From: Oegoconia quadripuncta
Lineage: Eukaryota; Arthropoda; Insecta; Lepidoptera; Autostichidae
Direction of reading: 5' to 3'
Length of the DNA: 64,000 nt
Assembly: GCA_949316235.1 (NCBI GenBank)
Contig: OX438748.1
Span: 5,459,001-5,523,000, forward strand
Made by a program: the position numbers and the translations under genes. The notes under the pieces are model-generated. The model saw only the letters and a list, made by a program, of their open reading frames with translations, was not told where the DNA came from and ran no database searches. Of this stretch, positions 1 through 9,144 are shown piece after piece. The first letter of the stretch is position 1. The number at the start of each line of letters is the position of its first letter.

Positions 1-46
1 GATTCTAAGGCCTAGGTTCAAAGCGGCATTTAATTTTATTTTAATT

Positions 47-262
47 TTGACTACCGACTGGTGTGGGTCACTAACCCTGTCTGCGAAACCAACGATTGCG
101 GGTTCGAATCCCGCGAGGGGCTAATGTTTTTGTGATGAATATCAACATTTATTCTCGAGTCATGGATGTTTATATTATGTTTATACGTTATCTAATATCC
201 ATAGAACAAGCTTTGCTTAGTTTGGGATTATGATATATTTATATTTATTCATTTATTTATCC
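47..262 (+). repeat. tRNA-derived SINE, subfamily A
   Basis: The head has a pol III A box (ACTGGTGTGGGT, degraded) and a B box (GGGTTCGAATCC) at about 108, then the shared body (GATGAATA, CGAGTCATGGATGTTT) and a tail ending in ATTTATTTAT. The copy at 418-708 is in the opposite orientation, so the two form an inverted pair. Confidence 0.75.
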
Positions 263-417
263 TTCTTTCCATGTTTTTGTAACCATAGATTTATTATGTT
301 TATTATGTTTTCGCTATATAAGTATTACTTTGTTTAGCAGAGCGTGTGAGATATGGAAGTCAGTGAGAAATGTGAGGTTATCAATTTTAGTAGATGCTTA
401 ATACAGCGTTAATATAA

Positions 418-708
418 ATAAATAATAAAATAATAAATAAATAAATAAATATATAAATAAATTAATTAATAAATAAATAAATAAATATTCCGGACACTTA
501 CACCAATGATCTAGTCCCAAACTAAGCATAGCTTGTGCTATGGATACTAGATGACGGATAAACATACATAAATATTTATATAAACATCCAAGATTCGGGA
601 ATAAATGTTCGTATTCATCACACAAACATTTACCCCTCACGGGATTCGAACCCGCAACCGTTGGTTTCGCTGATAGGGTCACTATCCACTACACCAGTCG
701 GTCGTCAA
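418..708 (-). repeat. tRNA-derived SINE, subfamily A, with long TTTA-type tail
   Basis: The minus-strand copy is nearly complete: head GACGACCGACTGGTGTAGTG starts at 708, and the B box lies in the reverse of GGATTCGAACCC at about 641-652. The tail is a (TTTA)n microsatellite covering about 418-490. Confidence 0.85.
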
Positions 709-858
709 TATAGGTAGGTAAGAAACAATCAGATTACACCACAGATGGAATAAATACATAAGTTAGAAAACAGAAGATGACAAGTTCTCCATTTTTGAAT
801 AAACCTCAAATGAAAAGAATTTAAACTTTCTGTCTAAAAGTATCGATATCTATAAGTA

Positions 859-1025
859 CAGTTAGGTTCAAAATTGCAGTCATACATTTTTTCGAGAACT
901 TTTTATTTAAGGCAAGTATCGAGACTCTTCTTGTGTAAAACAATTAAACGTATTTTTCTTTAGAAATTCAAAGGTGTTCGAAATAGTTCGGACTTGGACT
1001 TTAACTGCAATTTTGAACCTGACTG
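859..1025. mobile_element. Tc1/mariner-type MITE, 167 bp, TA target duplication
   Basis: Begins CAGTTAGGTTCAAAATTGCA and ends with its inverted form (ACTGCAATTTTGAACCTGAC, then TG), with one to two mismatches over about 23 bp. TA lies on both sides (857-858 and 1026-1027). Confidence 0.7.
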
Positions 1026-1389
1026 TACATACATTGCAATGCCAATTGGGTTCATAGCCTAGTCACAGATAGTCCAGTCAAGATATGCATTTTTAGGGGT
1101 GTAACTTGCTATAATCTTAAAGGCCCTGATTTTTTGTACATAGACAGAGTACCTATCAGTGATATTGTAAAAAATATTTTCTAACGGATCAGGAGTTTGC
1201 TTTAGTTATAGTGTAGGTATTTAGTTATAAAACCTACAATATTAAATTAAACTTACCACTGTGAACTTCACTGGGTTGCAGAAGATGCTAAGATCTTCTA
1301 TCAGAAGATGCTATTTTCTAAAAAATTAATCAATAGCTAGTTAAATAGGTTTATTGCATCGTGATATTTGCCCTCTTTGAAATTTTTCA

Positions 1390-1690
1390 TAATTGTAAAG
1401 AAGGCTCGTGGCGCTGTCGCATTCGCTTTCGTTTTCGATTAGCGAAGTTAAGTCTGGCGCGGTCCGGCCTCGGATGAGTGACCACAGTGACGACTTAAAA
1501 ACACTGATTATCAGGTGACTAATCTGACAGAAATCCACCAATCCTCACTGGGCCCGCGTGGTGGATTATGGCCCATACCTTCTCCCAGTGAGAGGAAGCT
1601 GTGCCCCAGCAGTGGGAACGTGTATGGCAGTTGATGGTGATGCTGAATTGGCAAACAATCCAGAAGAGATTTATCGACAACTGGATTGTT
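1390..1690 (+). repeat. 5S rRNA-derived SINE (SINE3-like) with LINE-type tail
   Basis: About 1405-1480 resembles the 3' half of 5S rRNA, including the internal promoter: CGATTAGCGAAGTTAAG, GGCGCGGTC and CTCGGATGAGTGACCA. It is followed by a body shared with other copies (ATCCACCAATCCTCACTGGG, CCCAGTGAGAGGAAGCTGTG, GCAGTTGATGGTGATGCTG). The tail resembles a LINE 3' end. The 5S part is diverged, so this is a repeat rather than a working 5S gene. Confidence 0.65.
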
Positions 1691-1706
1691 TGTATATTGG
1701 TTGCGA

Positions 1707-1965
1707 CCTGTTTGGTGTAGTGGTTAGAAACTCTGCTACTGTACCAAATGGTCGCGGGTTCGAATCCCGCTAGGGGCATATGTTTGTATGATGAATACAG
1801 ACATGTGTTCCCGAGTTATGGATGTTTTTCATTTATACATGTATTTATTTACAAAAAAAAATATTTGTGTAGTTTATCAACCATCTGGTATCCACAACAC
1901 AAGCCTAGATGCTTACTGTGGACCTAGATGGCGCTGTGCGTTTGTGCAAAGACATTTATTATTTA
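1707..1965 (+). repeat. tRNA-derived SINE, subfamily B
   Basis: Head CCTGTTTGGTGTAGTGGTTA (A box), B box GGGTTCGAATCCC at 1756, the shared GATGAATA body, then the B-specific 3' part ending in ACCTAGATGGCGCTGTGCG. It abuts the 5S-derived SINE to its left. Confidence 0.85.
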
Positions 1966-2938
1966 TTATTATTATTTTATACATCGTAATGTTAACGACA
2001 TATATCACTTTATAAGTTTTATAGTTAACTACAGTGCTTTTGGCTACTTTAAGTGTAATTTAACAGTAAACATTTGTTCAAATTAATCGCTAACTGTTAG
2101 TTTAAACAATCCAACTAAATAACCATTTATTAGGCAAATACCTGTCATATCTGATTATTTCGGAAACTTAACAAAGGATTATAAAATATTCTATTATTAT
2201 AGAAAATGGGGTCGAAAAGAAGGCCTAAAATTAATAATTAAACCTCCATAAATTGACAAAACACCTACTTCAGCAAGGTTCGACCCTATCTTCGGAGTGC
2301 ATCAACATAACTTAACCAAATTTATATGAGACCACTCAAAACAAAGAGACAATCATCAAAGTCAGTTAACAATTAATGAAACTATGCATACAAAAAAAAC
2401 ATACAGATGAATATTTATAGTAACTCCTACTTTTTTGGACTCTGATAAAAGAGAAGCAAATGGATCGAATACGAATAGCATAGGAAAGAGCTTTCTTTAC
2501 ACGTTTTTAAACTATTTAATTTTTAAACCAACACTTTTGTAAGAAAATATGACATAAATGACTGTTCTCCCCCTCTTATGATAAATCTAAAACAATTTCT
2601 GTTTCATTAAAAATGTTATTATCTAACCTATTTTAATTTTGTATCTTCAGTTAGGCATATAACTACTATAATAATTGCTTTTATTAACTGTAACCTAATG
2701 CCTGTATATGACTAATATATTACAGCTGGCTAATTTTTATTGAAAAGTCATGCCAAGCCTTTATTAAATATTACAAAAATCATTAATTGGGAAAATTAAT
2801 AACATTTTGCAAAATGAAAGAAAATAAAAATTTTAGTAGTTTATTTCTTATTATTTATATAGAATCACAAAAGCATTTCATTGTTTTTTTCGGATATACA
2901 ATATATTCTTGTTGACATAACAATATATTTATTCATTT
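1966..2938. other. AT-rich stretch left of ureidopropionase copy 1
   Basis: I see no gene or clear repeat; it lies downstream of the minus-strand gene at 2939. Confidence 0.5.
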
Positions 2939-4108
2939 TTACTTCTCAGAATCATGGATGATTTGCCTCTTATAGTCCAGCTCCGTGACCTTGCTCAGAC
3001 TCTCTACGTACATATCCAAGCGCTGGGTCATGTAGTAGCAGCGACGGTCCTTGATTTGTCTGTTCATGTTCAGGTCCATGACTCCAATCAACAGGCCATC
3101 CCTAGTACGCGAGAGCCCAGGGCATCTCACCCCATCAGGGCCGGTGAAGTAACTCGAACCGTAGAACAAACCTAAGTCTTTGTGAGCTGGCTTACCATCA
3201 GCAGAAGTAAACTCATTAGGGAACTCTTCGTAACCGACTCTGTTGATTGCAGCTGTGAAATAGCAGTTGGTAATTGCAGCGTTTCTAGCCTCAATATTCC
3301 ACATGTACTCGCTTCCGGCTTCAGCTGCTATCGTCGCTGAGGGGTTGAAGACAATTTCCGCTCCGTTCAAACCAAACATCAACCAGTTCAGTACGTGGTG
3401 ACGTCCAAAGCAGATGTTCACACCGATCTTCCCGTAGCGCGTGGCGAAGACTGGGTGGCCAGTATTCCCTTCCATGTAATAGTTGGACTCATTAAAATCG
3501 CCAACCCTGGGTATGTGGTTTTTACGGTGCTTCCCGATAACGTTACCTGTATCGCTGATGACAACTGTTGTATTCCAGAGGATATCAGAGTGACTCTCGT
3601 CCCTTTCAAGAATAGAGGAGACGATTACCATTGCATATTTGACAGCTAGCTCTCTCAGGAATCGCGTAGTAGGACCCTGTTCAGCAGACTCGGCGAATTC
3701 ACACCATGGCTGCTTCTCCCTTGTACAGAATGCGAAAGGCATGTTCCAGAGCTCTTGGAAGCAGAGGATGTTCACTCCTTCCTGCCCGGCGACATCGATA
3801 ATCTTCTTCATCTTAGCGAAGATGGCGTTTTTCTGTTCGTTGATGGGCCTGTCGGTCGGACTGGCAATAGAGTGCTGAATGATACCAACTTTAACGAGCC
3901 TAGGAGGTCTGGTGTTTTCTGCTTTGGCTGGGAATGCGTACGCCGCAATTTCGAAGTTGGCATCTTTAGCTGCGGCGATGGAGGTCTCCTTTAGTTTGAC
4001 TTCGAGGTTGTCTTTACGCCCATAGTAGATTCGGTTGAACTCCTGGAGGTCGTGACCGGTGAGGTTGTTGTTAATGATGGCCTCGAGGCTTTGAGTTTCG
4101 TTGTCCAT
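2939..4108 (-). CDS. pyd3: beta-ureidopropionase (copy 1), complete, single exon
   Basis: A complete 389-residue protein of the carbon-nitrogen hydrolase (nitrilase) superfamily. The family hydrolyses N-carbamoyl-beta-alanine and N-carbamoyl-beta-aminoisobutyrate to beta-alanine or beta-aminoisobutyrate, CO2 and ammonia, the last step of cytosolic pyrimidine degradation. Seen in the sequence: an N-terminal segment with EFNRIYYGR, then the CN-hydrolase domain from about residue 72, with the catalytic triad Glu119 (CFQELW), Lys196 (GKHRKNH) and Cys233 (NICFGRHH). The C-terminal half carries IEARNAA, INRVG, YGSSY and PGLSR. The length matches the usual 380-390 residues. The ATG has a good AAACATGG context and sits 45 nt from a predicted initiator. 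There is no intron, although family members in other animals usually have several. A homologous gene lies head to head 1.7 kb away. AATAAA on the minus strand (2933-2928) begins 5 nt after the stop, so the 3'UTR is very short. Confidence 0.95.
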   Translation of the reverse strand: MDNETQSLEAIINNNLTGHDLQEFNRIYYGRKDNLEVKLKETSIAAAKDANFEIAAYAFPAKAENTRPPRLVKVGIIQHSIASPTDRPINEQKNAIFAKMKKIIDVAGQEGVNILCFQELWNMPFAFCTREKQPWCEFAESAEQGPTTRFLRELAVKYAMVIVSSILERDESHSDILWNTTVVISDTGNVIGKHRKNHIPRVGDFNESNYYMEGNTGHPVFATRYGKIGVNICFGRHHVLNWLMFGLNGAEIVFNPSATIAAEAGSEYMWNIEARNAAITNCYFTAAINRVGYEEFPNEFTSADGKPAHKDLGLFYGSSYFTGPDGVRCPGLSRTRDGLLIGVMDLNMNRQIKDRRCYYMTQRLDMYVESLSKVTELDYKRQIIHDSEK

Positions 4109-4150
4109 GTTTGGGTGGAGAGGTGTGTTGCCCAGGGTTACCGCTTAGCG

Positions 4151-4185
4151 ACTGCTGCTTCGCGATAGTTGTCGCGGTATAAATA
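4151..4185 (-). promoter_or_regulatory. core promoter of beta-ureidopropionase copy 1 (TATA plus initiator)
   Basis: On the minus strand TATTTATA runs from 4185 to 4178 and a CAGT initiator from 4154 to 4151. The distance from the first T of the box to the initiator A (4153) is 32 nt, standard TATA-Inr spacing, and would give a 45-nt 5'UTR. The same arrangement occurs in the paralogue at 5763-5796. Confidence 0.55.
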
Positions 4186-5762
4186 GCTCCACCATCGCTT
4201 ATTACGGATGCATCGATCGTGTTTATCTGTGTGGTCCGATCCAGATGGCCTTCGACCCTCGATAAGTTTAAGACAATATCCCAGGAGAAAAATATTTGGC
4301 TTTATCATATCAATAATAAAAGCTGGTCTACGTGACTAGAGAGGAGATCATAAGGGTGGGTTCACATTTATGTACTGCATAAGTTTGTAAACCGACATTG
4401 AATTTTACATTCATTAAAACAGGATTTGAACAATGATAGCTCAACAATATGAAATATTTTCGTAAAATTCCAGACCATATCCATCCAAGTTGACGCATAT
4501 CCCATAGAGCCCAAGCTCACTAACCTCAAATTCCTTGCGTTTTGAGTGGTCACCATTCCAGAAGGGGAGTTGGTATCCAATGATACCTTACATAAGTTTT
4601 GAAATATTCTGGGTGAATGGATAGTTAAAATTTGAGTTAAATGAACAAGAAACAGATTAAACATTTAGAGATACCCTTATTAATCTACAGCATAGCATAA
4701 TAAAAATTCAAATCTCCATTAATCAAATAAAATTTTCTGACAAATATTATCTACTTAAAATAGGCAGGTAACAAGTTTCGAGTAGATACCTACATTATAA
4801 ATATCTACTTTTAAGGTAGATAACTTATAGTAGGATACAAAATAGTTAGGTACATTTTTTACGTAGAAAGCTAAACATTCAAATCAAATCAAATCAAAAA
4901 AAATATTTATTTCGTAGGATAAAAATTATCACTTGAAAACGTCACATTTTTTATCTTATTATTAAAGTTTTTGATATTATTGCTCACTCACAAAGCTGAT
5001 TCCCCAGAGAAGAACGAGCAAGAAACTCAAGGGTTGCTCTTTTAAATAAGTTTGGGTTACAATTATATTATATTGTTATTTAGACCGATAATCGCCGAGC
5101 GGTCTATGTCCATGCTTGCTTATCATCCAGATAGTCAGTTTTCAGTCATTAAAATGTGATACTATATTTTTTCATTTCTCTCAATTTCAATCTTAATAAT
5201 GTATCATGGGTATTATCTTATCACACACAAAGCAATAACAGTTTAAGCAAACCCTTAATCTACAAACTAACTATTACAGACCTTAATAGAGTCAACAGAT
5301 AACACGTCTAGACCGGTATGGTAATCAAACCACGCGCCTAGCCTATTTACCCCGCAAACTGACTTATGTAACTTTGCCTTATTTACACTCGTAGTTACAC
5401 AGTATAGTGATATATAAGAGTGAAAGGGTTCCTTGTTAAATTGCAGTCATACTTTTTTACAAACGAGCAAGTAACTTACCTGGTGGAAAAGTTGTGCTCC
5501 TTCAATCAGGTGTAATTTTTAAATATGCAACACTGAAAACATTCCAAAGCTAAGCATGTCTACCTGTAATAAAGAATGGGTGGCGCATGCAAAAACGCGT
5601 GCATTTTCCAAAGTTAACCAGCCACCTATCTAGGTACCTATGTAGGTAATTTATATGGTCTCACACAAAACGATGAAACAATAAAAACAATGTGAAAAAG
5701 ATACTTAAAAAACATCAAGTGACACTACCATATCTCATTGATACTGGGTAACGTAGCTACTC
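4186..5762. other. intergenic region between the two divergent ureidopropionase genes
   Basis: Shared upstream region of 1.6 kb. It holds the LINE 3' end at 4880-5150; the rest shows nothing I can name. The frame at 4368-4664 has no family signature. Confidence 0.5.
4880..5150 (-). repeat. LINE 3' end, same family as 63171-64000
   Basis: CCCAGAGAAGAACGAGCAAG and AACTCAAGGGTTGCTCTTTT correspond to the 3'UTR at 63290-63330. The element ends in a TGATT-type repeat, seen on the plus strand as (AAATC)n at 4880-4897. A heavily 5'-truncated copy between the two ureidopropionase genes. Confidence 0.7.
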
Positions 5763-5796
5763 TATTTATATCTTCAAACTTATTATATTACTCAGT
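5763..5796 (+). promoter_or_regulatory. core promoter of beta-ureidopropionase copy 2 (TATA plus TCAGT initiator)
   Basis: TATTTATA at 5763-5770 is followed by the arthropod initiator TCAGT at 5792-5796, with 31 nt from the first T of the box to the initiator A (5794). The predicted 5'UTR is only about 11 nt. Box sequence, flanking C and spacing match copy 1, suggesting that the core promoter was duplicated together with the gene or kept by selection. Confidence 0.6.
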
Positions 5797-5804
5797 GAAA
5801 CAAG

Positions 5805-6902
5805 ATGGATTCACGAACTGAACAAACTTTAGACAATATTATTAAATACAACTTAAATAGTAATCAAATAAGGGAATTCAATAGAATTTACTACGGCCGT
5901 GAAGATCATTGTGAAATGAAATTAAAAGACGCGACCTTGGAAAGAAGCAAGGTGAATAATTTTGAGGTTAATGCCTTTTCGTTCGCAGCCGATAAAGAAG
6001 AGTTAAGAAACCCCAGAGTAGTGAAGATAGGATTGATTCAACATTCCATAGTTTTGCCGACAGAAAAACCAATCAAAGAACAAAGAAAAGCAATTTTTGC
6101 TAAGATCGAAAAAATAATTGACACTGCCGCTTTAGAAGAAGTGCAAATACTCTGCTTACAAGAAACGTGGTCTATGCCATTCTTTCTTTGTACTAGAGAG
6201 ACAGAGAAATGGTCGGGATTCACGGAATCTGCTTTAAATGGACCAAGTATCATATTTCTAAGCCAATTGGCTAAGAAACACGAGATGGTCATTATTTCTC
6301 CTATTTTAGAAAGAGACGACAATGCTGTGTGGTGGAACACAGCCGTAGTTATTGATGCAGATGGCAAGGTCATGGGGAAACATCGCAAGAACCACCTGCC
6401 AAACGTCGGAAGTTTCAGTGAAATCTCCTATTATTCCCCCGGTAACACTGGACACCCAGTCTTTGAAACTAAATATGCTAGGATAGCTGTCAATATCTGT
6501 TATGGTCGACACCATGCGCTAAATTGGCTGATGTTCGGCCTTAATGGCGCTGAAATCGTGTTTAACCCAGCCGCAACGGTCGCTGAATTTGGAGAATCGT
6601 TTTGGTTCACCGAAGCTCGCAACGCTGCGGTTGCCAACAGCTATTTCACATGCAGCATAAACCGGGTTGGAACTGAAGTATTTAATCTTGATCCTGAAAC
6701 GAAAAAGCAAGTCACTAGGAGTTACTACGGTTCCAGTTACGTTACAGCCCCCAATGGCTGTAGAACTCCAGGTCTGTCGAGGGAAAAAGATGGTTTGCTA
6801 GTTGCTTTGGTGGACTTGAATTTGTGCAGACAAGTGAAAGACCACTGGGGCTTACAGATGAGTGCTCGATTGAATATGTACGCGAAAGAGTTATCCGGTT
6901 AG
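5805..6902 (+). CDS. beta-ureidopropionase-like protein (copy 2), single exon
   Basis: An intronless 365-residue homologue of the gene at 2939-4108. The CN-hydrolase triad is intact: Glu120 (CLQETW), Lys195 (GKHRKNH) and Cys232 (NICYGRHH), so catalysis is plausible. Two differences stand out. The loop after INRVG, which in copy 1 reads FPNEFTSADGKPAHKD, is replaced by a shorter unrelated stretch (FNLDPETKKQVT). The protein also ends soon after the MYAKEL motif, about 20 residues before copy 1 does. Both regions are conserved in typical family members, so substrate range or oligomer assembly may have changed (inference). The start has a strong CAAGATGG context. AATAAA at 6907-6912 lies 5 nt past the stop, giving a minimal 3'UTR. 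It could be a subfunctionalised ureidopropionase or an amidase with a different substrate; no inactivating change is visible. Confidence 0.9.
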   Translation: MDSRTEQTLDNIIKYNLNSNQIREFNRIYYGREDHCEMKLKDATLERSKVNNFEVNAFSFAADKEELRNPRVVKIGLIQHSIVLPTEKPIKEQRKAIFAKIEKIIDTAALEEVQILCLQETWSMPFFLCTRETEKWSGFTESALNGPSIIFLSQLAKKHEMVIISPILERDDNAVWWNTAVVIDADGKVMGKHRKNHLPNVGSFSEISYYSPGNTGHPVFETKYARIAVNICYGRHHALNWLMFGLNGAEIVFNPAATVAEFGESFWFTEARNAAVANSYFTCSINRVGTEVFNLDPETKKQVTRSYYGSSYVTAPNGCRTPGLSREKDGLLVALVDLNLCRQVKDHWGLQMSARLNMYAKELSG

Positions 6903-6912
6903 TTGAAATAAA

Positions 6913-8667
6913 AAAAAATTTATAAGTAACCTATTATTATTTGTCTTTATTACACAGATACAAAATAATGCAGTTACAAGCTACCCCACAAAACCAAATA
7001 AATCGGTTTGTCACGACACGACAGTAAAAAACTTTTAATACAATTAGTACGCCTTGATTGCAAGTTATGGATATAACAAGGTTCACTGAGCGGGGTAATT
7101 GGTTAACAAATGACTTTTGCACAACTTAGCAAACCTGCCCTTTCTTTTCTCTTTTCTGATTTCTGCTGTCAAACCGTTGTAAATGTATGGAACACGTATG
7201 GAAATTGGAATGTATCAAAATAAACTTGCTTTCTTATCTCTCCATAATTTCCATCTACATTTCTATCTTTTTAGCTACATTTCCAAAGGATTCAGCTTCA
7301 TCTAGTTTGCAATCATTATAAATTGTGATTGGTTTTCAAATTCCAACTCGATTGATAGAACTACAGTTTAGTAAAGACGAAAGTATGGTAAATAGCGAGG
7401 CATGTTTTATCACAAATTCACAAAAGAATCTAAACTTCATACATTTTTAGGCTTCGATATACCTGTTCTATTTCCTTAGTTTGGAAATATCCAGAAATTG
7501 GTTATATATTGTTTGGCTTAACAGATTAAATAAAAGAACCTAGTCTAATATTTACCTCATAACTTACATTAATTAACAATTTAGTATTTTTATTAATACA
7601 ATCCATTTTTATCATTGAAGATTTCTATCCGTGAAGACATCAACATCACTAAGAGACATGGAACGAAATATCTAGTGAAGAGTCTTATTTCACTCGGCGG
7701 AAGTACAAGATGCCAGGCCAGTTTCCTAAAAAAAATCAAACATACGCCTGACGCCCAGTGTTGCCAATTCCACCAATTTATCGATATTTTAACCGATTTT
7801 TATTACTATCTACCTGAAATACTTCTTCGTCAAAAGATCTACCTCAAACAATAAATAAAGAAGATTCACATTGTGTAAACACTCAGCCTTAGGTATCTAT
7901 AACTATACTTATCAATTCTTGTATAACATTGTATTAGGTTTCTGTAAAAAAATAAAATTATTCTTATTCTTTTTTTCTTCTCTTTCAAGGGTACCTTAGC
8001 CAAGCATGACAAGGGATAACTGAGCTATGGTACACGATTATCAGATATGGTTGCAGATGTTAACAATTTCTTAGTAATGCGGCAAGTAATTTAGCATTGT
8101 AGATTTTCGTAATGTTTCTATAAATGAGTTAGAAACTGTAGAGTATTCAAGCAGTTGCTTAAAGATTTAGGAATTACACCTGCCATGCCGTGGGAACTAT
8201 ATTATGAACTGTGCATGGTATTTGGCTAATTTCTCGTTAATTGTAAATCTTATTTGTTGTTGGGATCACTGTGTCAATCACATATAATAGTTTTATTGTT
8301 TTTGTGTAATATCGGGTAATGAATTGTTTTATCCGTCATTTGTGTTCGATCTCAGTAGGTATACTAGTTTGTATTGGTTTTTTTTATAGTTTGTATTTTC
8401 GTGTACTATGGATGGGGTGTATATATAACATTATTATTATTTTGTCTCTGTCTCTGTAATACTGTAGGCATGTAGTCATTGCATTTAATACTCGTTTTGA
8501 TTTATACTAGTGTTGTTTGGAACATTTTTGTTTTGTTTCTACCAAAACTTGGGTAAGTAACATGATTATAGTAAAGATTAAGTAAAGTTCAATTAATAAA
8601 AATAGAGGTTAAACGCATGTCTACCGATTTTGACCTAAAACACCGGAGTTTCTAATGGATTTTGAAC
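6913..8667. other. intergenic stretch, ureidopropionase copy 2 to SINE C
   Basis: AT-rich, with no recognised gene. An open frame at 7615-7854 has no recognised domain. It contains the promoter-like signature at 7757-7786 and an AATAAA-bearing stretch near 7950 that may be a retroelement or transcript end. Confidence 0.5.
7757..7786 (-). promoter_or_regulatory. promoter-like signature without an assigned gene
   Basis: On the minus strand TATCGATA (7786-7779) is followed 12 nt later by TGGCAACACT (7766-7757), the same order and nearly the same spacing as upstream of HACD. No convincing minus-strand gene follows. It may start an unseen transcript or belong to a dispersed repeat that carries both motifs. 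Confidence 0.3.
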
Positions 8668-9010
8668 CGCCTCCGTGGCTCAATGTAAGCAACATTGGGT
8701 TTACGATTCGGAGGTCGCGGGTTCGATCCCCAGAGGGGTACATGTTTTAAGTACTCGGTTTGGTTGGTGGTAGGGCATTTAAAAAAATGTCCGCCTGGCT
8801 AGCTACCACCATCTTATCTGAATCTGCCGCCAAGCAGCAATGTTACTAGCATTGTTGTGTTCCGGTTGTCAGATAAGATAGCCAGTCCCCCAAATGTGTT
8901 GGGGTTTCCGGGTCAGTACGCTTCCACCTTCGACCTCATCTTCACTTAACATCAGGTGTGATTGAGGTCAAGTACGAATCCGTCGTGCATAAAAAAAAAA
9001 AAAAAAAAAT
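8668..9010 (+). repeat. tRNA-derived SINE, family C, full length with poly-A
   Basis: Head CCTCCGTGGCTCAATGTAAG, B box GGGTTCGATCCCC at 8719, body with GCTAGCTACCACCATCTTAT, and 3' end GTGATTGAGGTCAAGT before GTGCAT and about 19 A. The most complete family C copy; it ends 35 bp before the PSMB3 promoter motif. Confidence 0.9.
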
Positions 9011-9044
9011 TCAAATTATTTCTACCGAATTATTTTTCTACTAC

Positions 9045-9054
9045 TGGCAACACT
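9045..9054 (+). promoter_or_regulatory. TGGCAACACT promoter-like motif upstream of PSMB3
   Basis: TGGCAACACT lies 91 nt before the PSMB3 ATG. The identical ten bases occur 164 nt before the HACD ATG (45535) and, on the other strand, at 7757-7766. The core resembles the YGGCARC part of a Drosophila core-promoter motif (from memory); the regulatory role is inferred. Confidence 0.35.
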
Positions 9055-9144
9055 ATTCGCCGCCGATGATTGTCATTTTTTGATTGCATTTGTTGATGCG
9101 ATAGTTTTATTGAAAATAGTTAGAAATAGTAAAATAACAGTAAA

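Noticed and set aside
1731..1773. Possible functional tRNA genes at the SINE heads (also 108, 8719, 40498, 55780)
   Set aside because: A and B boxes are present, but the cloverleaf arms do not pair properly and each is attached to a recurring SINE body.
2954..3994. Several plus-strand and minus-strand frames inside ureidopropionase copy 1
   Set aside because: Shadows of the 389-residue gene, which carries all family motifs.
6038..6710. Minus-strand frames inside ureidopropionase copy 2
   Set aside because: Shadows of the plus-strand gene.
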